DNA of 8,060 bases from JAVBQU01 sp031548675. Its GTDB lineage: Bacteria; Bacteroidota; Bacteroidia; Bacteroidales; P3. Below the pieces are notes generated by a model. That model saw only the letters and a list, made by a program, of their open reading frames with translations, did no database searches and was not told where the DNA came from. How positions within the stretch are numbered: position 1 is the stretch's first letter; the number at the start of each line of letters is the position of its first letter. A program made the translations under genes and the position numbers. Of the stretch, positions 1 through 7,559 are shown one piece after another. The stretch lies in contig JAVBQU010000005.1 of the NCBI GenBank assembly GCA_031548675.1, positions 1 through 8,060 of the forward strand, written 5' to 3'.

Positions 1-79
1 AAATAAAACCTAAAATAGCGACACCTATTATCACTATTAATAAGCCTGATCTTTTTCTTAGCTTTCCAATAATTGCCAT
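1..79 (-). CDS. N-terminus of a SurA-N/PpiD-like peptidyl-prolyl isomerase (partial, 3' end off the window)
   Basis: An ATG at 79-77 opens a frame that stays open for 26 codons to the window edge. The residues begin MAIIGKLRKRSG and continue as an unbroken hydrophobic stretch (LLIVIIGVAILGFI). A short positively charged N-terminus followed at once by one uncleaved membrane anchor is the characteristic opening of Bacteroidetes PpiD-type proteins (SurA N-terminal domain followed by parvulin rotamase domains), which face the periplasm and help fold exported and outer-membrane proteins. I infer the family from this N-terminus alone; the chaperone and rotamase domains lie outside the window. A TAnnTTTG promoter-like element sits about 30 bases upstream, and the porV terminator separates it from porV, so it is probably transcribed independently. 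It could instead be another small membrane-anchored protein with a similar leader. Confidence 0.7.
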   Translation of the reverse strand, partial: MAIIGKLRKRSGLLIVIIGVAILGFI

Positions 80-109
80 AATAACTTTATTATTTTTTTA
101 AATGATTTG

Positions 110-117
110 CAAAGGTA
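110..117 (-). promoter_or_regulatory. Candidate Bacteroidetes -7 promoter element for the left-edge PpiD-like gene
   Basis: The minus strand reads TACCTTTG here, an exact match to the TAnnTTTG -7 element known for the Bacteroidetes primary sigma factor. It lies 30 bases before the ATG at 79, giving a predicted leader of roughly 25 nt. The expected upstream TTTG/TTG (-33) element is not clear; only a T-rich stretch lies at about the right distance. The position just downstream of the porV terminator supports a real promoter. Confidence 0.5.
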
Positions 118-295
118 AAAAGAAAAATTTAGGTTTGAAAATTTTTCTCATCTCTATTTGGTGTAAAAATTGAGTTATTACACTTTGTTATTTAATTAAG
201 TAGAAATAAAAAAATCTCCATAATCTATTATCAAAGGAGCAGTATATTTCTATAAAAGCTGTATTCCATAAATTTTAACATCTCCATAAACAAAA

Positions 296-324
296 ATTCC
301 CTGTTTTGAAAGAAAACAGGGAAT
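296..324 (-). terminator. Rho-independent terminator of porV
   Basis: A perfect 12-bp inverted repeat (296-307 with 313-324) encloses a 5-nt loop (308-312). In minus-strand transcript order the hairpin is followed by TTTTGTTT, extending the T-run at the stem base. It starts 25 bases after the porV stop codon. The arms carry a GC-rich core (CCCTG/CAGGG). It is symmetrical enough to fold on either strand, but only the minus strand has a gene ending into it. Confidence 0.88.
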
Positions 325-349
325 CTGCATATTTATGGATAGAAAAATA

Positions 350-1597
350 TTATCGTGATATTGTTTTTGTTTTTTGTTGTTTATCTAGACTAAACAGCAA
401 AGCAAAACGCAATGTATTTTGTAATGGGCTATGCGATGCTACAGGTATCAAATACGACAAATCCAAACCAAAAACATTGTATCTTAATCCTAACCCTAAA
501 GTAAAGTATTTACGTCCTCCTTTGGTCGGATGTTCGTAAAAATATCCGGCTCTTACTGCAAATTGTTTAGCATACCAATATTCTACACCGGCAGAATAAG
601 ATAGTTCATGCAATTCTTCTTTAAATCCGCCCGGAGCATCGCTAAATGATTGAAAAATACCTTTTACAACATTATTGGGTGTGGGTTCTCCTGCTGCAAT
701 TACAGGATCACCATTAGCATCAAATTCAGGATGTTTTTGTCCTAAAGAATCTGTTGTATAGGCATATACTGGAGGAGTCGGAACCATAAGCTTATTGATA
801 TCTAACATAAAAGATATTCTGTTGTATTTATCTATATCAAGACTATAGTTAAAAGCTAAACGCATGTTTGCCGGTAAAAATTCTCCGTCATAACTATCTG
901 TATAGGCAATACGGGAACCCATATTAGAGAAATTCAATCCTACCGCGAATAAATTATCTATTCTTTTAGCATTAAAATCGGTTTGATAATAGAAACCTAA
1001 ATCTACAGCTCCTGCCCTACCCGGATGTGTGGCTACAGAACCGCTATTCTGTCCTTGTGTAAGGTCTGAATTGATAAAACGTCCGGTCAATGCCATCGAA
1101 AAATCATCAGTAAGTTTTCTTGAGTAAGTAGCATCTATAGCAAACTCATTAGGTTTGTAGTCTCCCATTGGATAATTTTGTTCATCTACAAAGGGGATTT
1201 CTCCTAACGAAAAATACCGTAAAGAAGCTGCAATAACATCATATTCTCCCAATTTTTTATATCCTGCCAAGTAAGCTAAGGTAATATCCGGCACTAAATT
1301 TCTTAACCATGGGCTATAAGAAAGTGATACTCCCATATCTTTTTCAGCAAACGGAAATTTTGCAGGATTGTAAAATGCGGAATTAGCATCGGCTTCGGAT
1401 GCTCCGCCTGCGTCACCTAATGCCCCTCCTCTAGGATCGGGCGCTATCAATAAAAAAGGAACTGCTGTTGGAATTACATTGGCATTTTTCCCTGTTAAAT
1501 CATCTTTTGAACGAATATGTTTTTGTGCAAAACTTTGTGATGATAAGATTAATAAAGCAACAAATAGAAGTCCAATTTTTGTTTTGTGTTCTTGCAT
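350..1597 (-). CDS. porV: Type IX secretion system outer membrane protein PorV (LptO)
   Basis: PorV is an outer-membrane beta-barrel of the FadL-like type that receives T9SS cargo from the SprA translocon by its C-terminal signal domain and delivers it to the PorU attachment complex. The 415-residue product has a signal peptide (charged start, hydrophobic core to about residue 22, likely cleavage after SFA at 24). It then carries the family's conserved N-terminal region: TAVPFL at 44-49, PDPRGGALGDAGGA near 53-66, NPAKFPF at 77-83 and SYSPWLRNLVPDI at 93-105. The remainder alternates aromatic and polar residues as expected of barrel strands, and it ends in strand-like segments (LRFALLFSL at 396-404) plus a short basic tail. 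Length is close to known PorV proteins (about 390-420). It starts at ATG 1597, with an A-rich leader and no Shine-Dalgarno. It follows porU on the same strand after 148 bp and ends at a strong hairpin. Family recognition is from conserved motifs; barrel topology is inferred. Confidence 0.93.
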   Translation of the reverse strand: MQEHKTKIGLLFVALLILSSQSFAQKHIRSKDDLTGKNANVIPTAVPFLLIAPDPRGGALGDAGGASEADANSAFYNPAKFPFAEKDMGVSLSYSPWLRNLVPDITLAYLAGYKKLGEYDVIAASLRYFSLGEIPFVDEQNYPMGDYKPNEFAIDATYSRKLTDDFSMALTGRFINSDLTQGQNSGSVATHPGRAGAVDLGFYYQTDFNAKRIDNLFAVGLNFSNMGSRIAYTDSYDGEFLPANMRLAFNYSLDIDKYNRISFMLDINKLMVPTPPVYAYTTDSLGQKHPEFDANGDPVIAAGEPTPNNVVKGIFQSFSDAPGGFKEELHELSYSAGVEYWYAKQFAVRAGYFYEHPTKGGRKYFTLGLGLRYNVFGLDLSYLIPVASHSPLQNTLRFALLFSLDKQQKTKTISR

Positions 1598-1670
1598 TAT
1601 GTTTATTTCTTGTTTATTTTTTACTTAATTAAAAAGTAGTTCCTATGAGACAATTAATGATTATAAACTA

Positions 1671-1678
1671 CAAAATTA
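1671..1678 (-). promoter_or_regulatory. Candidate -7 promoter element for porV
   Basis: The minus strand reads TAATTTTG, matching TAnnTTTG. It lies 73 bases before the porV ATG, which would give a leader of about 65-70 nt. A good -33 TTTG is missing: the nearest TTG is only 12 bases upstream and the T-rich stretch at the right distance is imperfect. If real, porV has its own promoter in addition to any read-through from porU. Confidence 0.35.
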
Positions 1679-1745
1679 CATTTTTATTGTCAATTGTTAA
1701 AATAACTATATTGTATAGACAAATTTTGAATGTAAAAAGTAAGGT

Positions 1746-4700
1746 CTATTTAAAGTTTTGTAGGATTAATTTACTTGATTTTCGTACAGTGCTTCCATCT
1801 GCAAATTTAATTGTAGCAACATATACGTAAACTCCTCCTGCAATACGAACGCCATTGGCATTGGTCCCATCCCATTCTAAAGGAGGTGTTTGATAGCCTA
1901 TAATTTCTCCTGCCGGATAATGTAAATTTCTTACTTCCTGCCCAAAAACCGAATAAATTTGAATTTGAATATCATCTATTTTATCAGGTTGATTTTCTTC
2001 AAAAACAAAATAAGTTTTATCTGTAAACGGATTAGGATAATTGTATAAATTTTGTACTACATTTTCCGATTGATCTTTGACTTCAAATGTAATACTGCTT
2101 TTTGCAGAATTCGCAAAGACATCCCACACCTTCACTTCTATTGTATGAATACCGGGCGAAAGATTTCTCATTGGATATCGAATTGTACCTGAAGTATAAG
2201 TGCCTAAATCTGCTAAATAGTAATCATTTAATATATAGGGGACGTTATATTGCCCATCAAGTACTGCTGTTAAATCATGTCCCAAACTACCTGATGCATT
2301 GATGCCATTGGTATCTGCTACAAAAGCTAATAAAATCGGATTATTATCAGTAATTCCTCCGTTTTTAAAATCAGTTGTATTCATATATAATTTTACAGAT
2401 GGCGATGTCAAGTCTATGGTTGCAGTACTATCAAAACTACCTACAACTAAATTCTCATAACACCCTGATGCTGTAGTGGAATCGCCATACGCATAATAAT
2501 AAATTTTTCCTTTTCCATATTGATATACAATATCATTAGGAACAACAAATTCTGCCGTGAATTGACCGTTTTTAACAACTACATTTCCTTTATATAAAAT
2601 TCTATTTTGTAATACATAAGGGATTTCAATATGTGCTCCATCATTGCCTAAAGTATTTGTCATAGTTGCTTTATCAAATATGGATATAGATAGAATCCCT
2701 GAAAAATCTTGAACAACAGCATTTTCATTGTTGGTAATATTACCATCAATTTTTACTTTCATCATCGCCTTTATAGTATCATTGGCGGCAGAAACCGGCT
2801 GTTGGTTGATGTGTGTGGTGACTACATTATAATCGTTGCTTAAAACCGGAATTGCCGGATCTCCTAAAAGTATAAAACTCTTAATAGATGAATTATTTTT
2901 ACTAAGCTCATTTTTAGTATTCTGCATAGCCTCTCCTAAAGTAGAACCTGCAAACGTTTTCGTAAAAATATTTTTAATAATATGCTGATTTACTTGAATA
3001 TTTTCAGACTGATATGTAGTACGCGAGGTTGAAAATAATGCTATTCCTCCTCCCCTTGCATTAAGCAGTACTTGCTCTCCTGCCGATATTAATTCAGGAT
3101 CATCATATCTGGAAAAAGAACAAGTTGCTGTAATGAATATGGGCATATTATAGGTATTTCTCCATTGCTGAATATCTGCAATACCCAATACGCGTTCATC
3201 CATCCAGTTTTTAGGGCTTCCATGTCCATTGTAATTTACTAAAAATGTTCCTTTTTCTATTTGCCTGTTCAACAATCTATTCACTTCAGGATATGCTTGT
3301 CCTACTGCTGTAGATTGCTGTTCAAAGGCATCTGCGTATAGTTTCTCAACATAAATATCCGGCTGTAGTGCTTGAATTTTATTAGCTAAATCTTCTGTGT
3401 TAAATGTAAAATTGTCATCTCCATATGCATCTTGATCATCTGCAACCATAGTAACGTTTTTTCTCCAACTTCCGAGATTAGATATTATAGAGGGATTGGA
3501 TACCGAATTTGTTAAGTTAGTTTTAGCACTATATATTTCAACTTTTTTTACCATAGCCTCTGCTTCTGCTGGAGTAGCCACAGGAAATCTGCCAATACCA
3601 ATTAGCATTTGATCACTTGAAGTCATTCCATCTGCATCATCTTCTAAAAAGCCAAACTGATCATCTGTTGCATAACTTACAGAAGGATCGTATGAATGTG
3701 CATTAGATTCATAGGTTGGAATAAAATTAGTATTGCCTTGTATTTTTTTATAATCATAAGAGGCATCGCCAAATAATAAAAGGTATTTGGGTCTAAAAGC
3801 TGTATCTGTTGTTTGATCGTAAAGCATCTTCATCAACCACCGAATAGCTAAAGGATCCTGCTTCCCTCCGGAAAATTCATTATAAACCTGCGATGGATAT
3901 ACAACAGCTACATTTAAACCTTGTATATCGTGATGCAGTTTTGCCAATTGTTCTGCTTGGGTTTTAAAGCTAGAATGTGAATAAATAACATAATCAATAT
4001 TACGCAATTGATGCAAGTTTTGATTTTCAACAGCTACCGTTTGTGAAGGACTAAACCATTGGGAGGATGAAAATATGATATATTCTCTCAATGAATCGGT
4101 TTTTGCTTTAAATACCAGTGTATTATTATTGAATAGAGCCGGTATCTCTTGTACATTAAAAATATCGGTAACATCCCATACCTTGCAAGCCGGACTCACA
4201 CCGGTAATTGTAAATTCGGAAATATTGCCTGCTCCTACGGATTCTGTACTTCTGAAATTCATCTGATTCCCATTCATCTTAAGGTTCCTTAAGGCATTGA
4301 CAGTTATATAATCGACATAGCCTTTTGAACTAAAATCAAAAGGAGAATAGGTCATATTTACATCTATCATTCCATTTGAGGGTGTCGGAATACTAAAAAC
4401 ATCAATAGCGTCAGTAGCTTGATCGCCTTCTGCTGAGGATGATGATGTTTTCCCTAGTGTATATTCTTTTTGTGTTGAATTTACCAATACGGAAAAGGAT
4501 GATGCTCCTCCGGGAGATACAGACGCTACAGCAATTTTAACCTTAACATTGGCAGAATCTGGTACTATATTAGGGAATAAAAACGATGTTACTTTTTTGG
4601 GAGAAGATGTTTTAAAGTTTTCGCCAAACCAAATTCTTCCTGTTTTTACTACATTCTCCAATTCTTGTTCATGTACTTTATAATCATTAAAGGTTGTTAT

Positions 4701-5663
4701 CTGCTTATTGGCTGCTGTTGTTACTTCCGCTCCTGTTTGAATTCTTTTTTTATTTCCTATTCCGGCTTGGGTAGTTATAAAATAATAATTAAAGTCATCA
4801 TATATATTTTGTTGATGTTCAAACAATTTTGATGTAGAATTATAAGACCAAACTACAACATCGGGGGAATAAAATAGGATATAGTCTCCTGAACCAAAAA
4901 TGCCATCTTTATTTCCATCTACTACCATAATGGCATTTTCCTGTAAATCTGTATATTTAACATCGGAATTTTGATCGGGCAACCAGCCATTGCCATTGCC
5001 AAAAACAGCAATATCTGACGTTTTTACATTTGCCATATCAAATCCCATTTTTGACATATCCTGATAGGTAATTTGATAAATCCCTCTTTGCTGTACACTC
5101 AATTTACACCATTTTCCGTTAGATAATACTGAACTATCAGGGTATGATACGGTTGTGGATGCTGTTGTCGATTTCTTTATTGTTTTCTCAGACTCAACAG
5201 ATGTTAATGTAAAACTTAATAATTTTTCAATCGTATGATTTTGAATATTGTATCTAAAGGGAAAAACAGTTACATTTACTATATCTCCTTTCATGCGATG
5301 TACTTCGGTTTGTGTAAAAACATCTGCATTCTGAATGAATGATACATAAGGGAATAAAAAATAATTTTCTTTTTCATTTACAGGCACATATTCTGCCTTA
5401 GTTAAAGTAAATTCTACTGTTTTATCAAAGGGCGTACTATATTCTTTCTTCCAAACGGGAAGGTAGCTGATTTTTTGACTTGGGTTAGAATTCTCAAATG
5501 AAAATACTGCAATTGTACTATCACCTTTTATTGTACGAAGCGGTTTCCATTGCAAAGAAACCATCTCTGATTGCTGTGCATAAACTACAGGCATACAAAA
5601 AAGCAGAATACAAAGGCATTTAAAATGATAGGAAAGCACAGTATTGAACATTTTTTTTAGCAT
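1746..5663 (-). CDS. porU: Type IX secretion system sortase PorU (C25 gingipain-family peptidase)
   Basis: PorU is the cell-surface sortase of the T9SS: it removes the C-terminal signal domain of secreted proteins and, where anionic LPS exists, links them to it. The 1305-residue product has a signal peptide (hydrophobic core about 13-27, likely cleavage after VYA at 29). A long beta-rich N-terminal region (30 to about 550) precedes the C25 peptidase domain (about 555-941). Seen there are FGDASYDY at 631-638, GRFPV at 691-695, the His motif YNGHGS (His814), the Cys motif TATCSF (Cys848) and LLGDPAIPVL at 932-941. The 34-residue His-Cys spacing resembles that of gingipains. Ig-like material fills about 955-1195. 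A C-terminal sorting-type domain follows from about 1201, with NYPNPF at 1208-1213 and WDGTNANG at 1264-1271; PorU is known to keep its own. It starts at ATG 5663; an in-frame ATG four codons later is an alternative. Stop is TAG. porV lies 148 bp downstream. Confidence 0.95.
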   Translation of the reverse strand: MLKKMFNTVLSYHFKCLCILLFCMPVVYAQQSEMVSLQWKPLRTIKGDSTIAVFSFENSNPSQKISYLPVWKKEYSTPFDKTVEFTLTKAEYVPVNEKENYFLFPYVSFIQNADVFTQTEVHRMKGDIVNVTVFPFRYNIQNHTIEKLLSFTLTSVESEKTIKKSTTASTTVSYPDSSVLSNGKWCKLSVQQRGIYQITYQDMSKMGFDMANVKTSDIAVFGNGNGWLPDQNSDVKYTDLQENAIMVVDGNKDGIFGSGDYILFYSPDVVVWSYNSTSKLFEHQQNIYDDFNYYFITTQAGIGNKKRIQTGAEVTTAANKQITTFNDYKVHEQELENVVKTGRIWFGENFKTSSPKKVTSFLFPNIVPDSANVKVKIAVASVSPGGASSFSVLVNSTQKEYTLGKTSSSSAEGDQATDAIDVFSIPTPSNGMIDVNMTYSPFDFSSKGYVDYITVNALRNLKMNGNQMNFRSTESVGAGNISEFTITGVSPACKVWDVTDIFNVQEIPALFNNNTLVFKAKTDSLREYIIFSSSQWFSPSQTVAVENQNLHQLRNIDYVIYSHSSFKTQAEQLAKLHHDIQGLNVAVVYPSQVYNEFSGGKQDPLAIRWLMKMLYDQTTDTAFRPKYLLLFGDASYDYKKIQGNTNFIPTYESNAHSYDPSVSYATDDQFGFLEDDADGMTSSDQMLIGIGRFPVATPAEAEAMVKKVEIYSAKTNLTNSVSNPSIISNLGSWRKNVTMVADDQDAYGDDNFTFNTEDLANKIQALQPDIYVEKLYADAFEQQSTAVGQAYPEVNRLLNRQIEKGTFLVNYNGHGSPKNWMDERVLGIADIQQWRNTYNMPIFITATCSFSRYDDPELISAGEQVLLNARGGGIALFSTSRTTYQSENIQVNQHIIKNIFTKTFAGSTLGEAMQNTKNELSKNNSSIKSFILLGDPAIPVLSNDYNVVTTHINQQPVSAANDTIKAMMKVKIDGNITNNENAVVQDFSGILSISIFDKATMTNTLGNDGAHIEIPYVLQNRILYKGNVVVKNGQFTAEFVVPNDIVYQYGKGKIYYYAYGDSTTASGCYENLVVGSFDSTATIDLTSPSVKLYMNTTDFKNGGITDNNPILLAFVADTNGINASGSLGHDLTAVLDGQYNVPYILNDYYLADLGTYTSGTIRYPMRNLSPGIHTIEVKVWDVFANSAKSSITFEVKDQSENVVQNLYNYPNPFTDKTYFVFEENQPDKIDDIQIQIYSVFGQEVRNLHYPAGEIIGYQTPPLEWDGTNANGVRIAGGVYVYVATIKFADGSTVRKSSKLILQNFK

Positions 5664-5734
5664 AAGTATAGTCTTTTATTTGGGGAATATGCTTGTAATA
5701 AGACAATTTTAAATCAAAAAAAGTTTTAATGCTG

Positions 5735-5761
5735 AATGAATTAATTCAATTCTAATTCATT
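5735..5761. repeat. AT-rich inverted repeat in the porU leader region
   Basis: AATGAATTA (5735-5743) is repeated inverted as TAATTCATT (5753-5761) with a 9-base spacer, and overlaps a perfect 12-bp palindrome TGAATTAATTCA (5737-5748). It lies about 75-100 bases upstream of the porU start, where a promoter or operator would be expected. No protein can be assigned, and AT-rich intergenic DNA makes such symmetry fairly likely by chance. Confidence 0.3.
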
Positions 5762-5802
5762 GATAACGGCATATTTTTTGTATTATTGCATTGCTTCAAA
5801 TA

Positions 5803-5844
5803 ATAAAAGGCAATCATCCTAATAATTGATTTATTGCCTTTTAT
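5803..5844 (-). terminator. Intrinsic terminator of the yitT-trmD-threonine dehydrogenase cluster
   Basis: A perfect 12-bp inverted repeat, ATAAAAGGCAAT at 5803-5814 with ATTGCCTTTTAT at 5833-5844, has an 18-nt AT-rich loop. It starts 29 bases after the dehydrogenase stop codon in transcript order, and its descending arm ends CCTTTTATTATTTG, a T-rich though interrupted tail. A weaker AT-only hairpin (5843-5848 with 5853-5858) overlaps its outer arm. The A-flanked GGC/GCC core with T-rich tail is a common Bacteroidetes terminator form. The T-run is less perfect than at porV, so leakage into porU is possible. Confidence 0.75.
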
Positions 5845-5873
5845 AAAATAGCTTTTATCTATCCAAAATATTA

Positions 5874-6836
5874 TTAAACAAGCCCTTGTTTATGTTTTTC
5901 TCCAATAACTTTAAGCATATCTTTCGTCATGGTATCTAAATCATAACTCGGCTTCCAGTTCCATTCTTGGCGGGCACACGAATCATCAATCGAATTAGGC
6001 CATGAATCGGCTATTGCCTGGCGAAAATCGGGATTATACGAAATTTGAAAATCCGGCATATATTTTTTAATGGAATTATTAATATCGGAAGGTGTTACAC
6101 TGAATGCTGCAACATTAAAATCTGTATGATGTTTTAGTTTGGAAAAGTCTGCCAAAAATAAATCGGTAGTTGCTTTTAAACAATCGGGCATGTACATCAT
6201 CGGCAGCATCGTATCTTCTTTTAAAAAGCATTCGTATTTACCATATTTCACTGCGTCATAATAAATAGCCACCGCATAATCGGTAGTGCCCCCACCGGGT
6301 AAAGTTTCGCTACTGATGATACCCGGATAACGTAAGCCGCGAATATCCATATTATATTTTTTCACATAATATTCTCCCAAAAGCTCACCGGCTACTTTCG
6401 TAATTCCATACATGGTTGTAGGTTGCAAAATGGTTTCCTGAGGTGTATTATCGGCTGGTGTACTAGGACCAAATGCTGCAATAGAGCTGGGAACTAAAAT
6501 ACGCTTTAAGCCTAATTCTCGTCCAAGTTCAAATACGTTTAAAGTTCCTGCCATATTTAAATGCCACGCAAATTGTGGATTTTTTTCGCCTACAGCTGAT
6601 AGTATGGCTGCTAAATGTACAATAGCATCAATATTGTGTTTTTTGACAGTTTGGGCTAATTTTTCTTTATCTAAAACATCAACAATTTCATATGGACCTG
6701 ATGTTTTTAACTTTTCTGATGGGTTGGGGTTTATATCGGATGCTATTACGTGGTCGTTTCCAAAAATCTGACGTAAAGCTAAAGTCAATTCCGAACCTAT
6801 TTGTCCGGCACATCCGGTTAGTAGTATATTTTTCAT
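5874..6836 (-). CDS. NAD-dependent L-threonine 3-dehydrogenase, short-chain (epimerase-like) type
   Basis: The enzyme oxidises L-threonine to 2-amino-3-ketobutyrate with NAD+, the first cytoplasmic step of threonine breakdown to glycine and acetyl-CoA; its usual partner, Kbl ligase, is not in the window. The 320-residue protein is a Rossmann fold of the extended SDR (UDP-galactose epimerase-like) class: TGCAGQIG with the GxxGxxG glycines at 8, 11 and 14, an acidic residue at 34 suited to NAD, VHLAA at 73-77, SS at 117-118, and the YxxxK pair Tyr143/Lys147. Substrate-side motifs typical of the threonine dehydrogenase branch rather than sugar epimerases are LRYPGIIS (168-175), PGGGTTDYAV (180-189), MMYMPD (213-218) and ADSWPNSIDDS (276-286). 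Length fits the family (about 310-320). It starts at ATG 6836, 13 bp after the trmD stop, so it is probably cotranscribed, and a hairpin follows its stop. The symbol tdh is also used for an unrelated enzyme family. An undefined NAD-dependent epimerase is the alternative. Confidence 0.85.
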   Translation of the reverse strand: MKNILLTGCAGQIGSELTLALRQIFGNDHVIASDINPNPSEKLKTSGPYEIVDVLDKEKLAQTVKKHNIDAIVHLAAILSAVGEKNPQFAWHLNMAGTLNVFELGRELGLKRILVPSSIAAFGPSTPADNTPQETILQPTTMYGITKVAGELLGEYYVKKYNMDIRGLRYPGIISSETLPGGGTTDYAVAIYYDAVKYGKYECFLKEDTMLPMMYMPDCLKATTDLFLADFSKLKHHTDFNVAAFSVTPSDINNSIKKYMPDFQISYNPDFRQAIADSWPNSIDDSCARQEWNWKPSYDLDTMTKDMLKVIGEKHKQGLV

Positions 6837-6849
6837 TAAAGCTTATTAT

Positions 6850-7545
6850 TTATTTTTTTAAATGAATTTCTTTTTCTAAAAGTTCAGGACGCCGCTGTTT
6901 GGTACGTTCTACCGCTTGCTCGTATTTCCAGTTTTCAATTAATTTATCATTACCGGAAAGTAGTATATCTGGGACTTTCCAACCCTTATAGTCAGCAGGA
7001 CGAGTGTAAACAGGGGGCGAAATTAGATCGTTTTGAAATGAATCGGATAAAGCCGAAGTTTCATCATTTAATACTCCGGGAATTAGCCTAACCACTGCAT
7101 CACTGATAACGGCTGCTGCCAATTCTCCACCGGAAAGAACATAATTTCCTATTGATATTTCTTTTGTAACCAAATGTTCTCGTATGCGTTCGTCTACTCC
7201 TTTGTAATGCCCGCATAAAATTACAATATTATTACATAATGATAAATGATTTGCTAAGGGTTGATTCAGCAATTCTCCATCGGGACTGGTATAAATAATT
7301 TCATCGTAAGCATGCTTTTTTTTTAAGTCTTGCAAGCAATTATCTACAGGTTCTATCATCATTACCATTCCTGCACCTCCGGCATATGGATAATCATCCA
7401 CACTTCCATATTTATTTATGGCATAATCACGCAAGTTATGTAATCCGAATTCAACAATACCTTTATCCTGAGAACGTTTCAAGATTGAAGTATTAATAAT
7501 ACCTTCAAATAATTCGGGAAATAAAGTTATGATATCAATTCTCAC
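6850..7545 (-). CDS. trmD: tRNA (guanine-N1)-methyltransferase TrmD (m1G37)
   Basis: TrmD transfers a methyl group from S-adenosylmethionine to G37 next to the anticodon of tRNAs reading CUN, CCN and CGG, which prevents +1 frameshifting; it is a cytoplasmic SPOUT-class dimer and usually essential. The 231-residue product carries the conserved series: ITLFPELF (6-13), [11 protein letters not shown] (51-61), [13 protein letters not shown] (109-121), [15 protein letters not shown] (130-144, trefoil-knot cofactor site), the counterparts of the catalytic Arg (153) and Asp (168, in DSF), PPVYTRP (177-183), VPDILLSG (191-198) and [10 protein letters not shown] near the end. It is shorter than the roughly 250-residue gammaproteobacterial enzymes but complete. 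The start is GTG at 7545: translation from it gives the family's usual [11 protein letters not shown] opening, and no ATG lies nearby in frame. It lies 14 bp after the YitT-like gene and 13 bp before the dehydrogenase, not beside rimM or rplS. Lys75-77 are encoded in a run of nine A's. Confidence 0.96.
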   Translation of the reverse strand: MRIDIITLFPELFEGIINTSILKRSQDKGIVEFGLHNLRDYAINKYGSVDDYPYAGGAGMVMMIEPVDNCLQDLKKKHAYDEIIYTSPDGELLNQPLANHLSLCNNIVILCGHYKGVDERIREHLVTKEISIGNYVLSGGELAAAVISDAVVRLIPGVLNDETSALSDSFQNDLISPPVYTRPADYKGWKVPDILLSGNDKLIENWKYEQAVERTKQRRPELLEKEIHLKK

Positions 7546-7559
7546 AATCTGAATGATTT

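Noticed and set aside
306..539. Plus-strand open frame of 77 codons at the 3' end of porV.
   Set aside because: It starts inside the porV terminator and runs antisense to the porV C-terminus; its product has no recognisable motif, and the porV reading is strongly supported.
1715..1749. Inverted repeat ATAGAC (1715-1720) / GTCTAT (1744-1749) as a porU terminator.
   Set aside because: Only 6 bp, a 23-nt loop, one arm overlapping the stop codon, and no T-run afterwards.
1645..1830. Plus-strand open frame of 61 codons across the porU-porV gap.
   Set aside because: It overlaps the 3' end of porU antisense and looks like a by-product of AT-rich DNA, with no family features.
2102..2302. Plus-strand open frame inside porU.
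   Set aside because: Fully antisense to a well-supported porU segment, no recognisable product.
4075..4266. Second plus-strand open frame inside porU.
   Set aside because: Fully antisense to porU, with the composition of a shadow frame.
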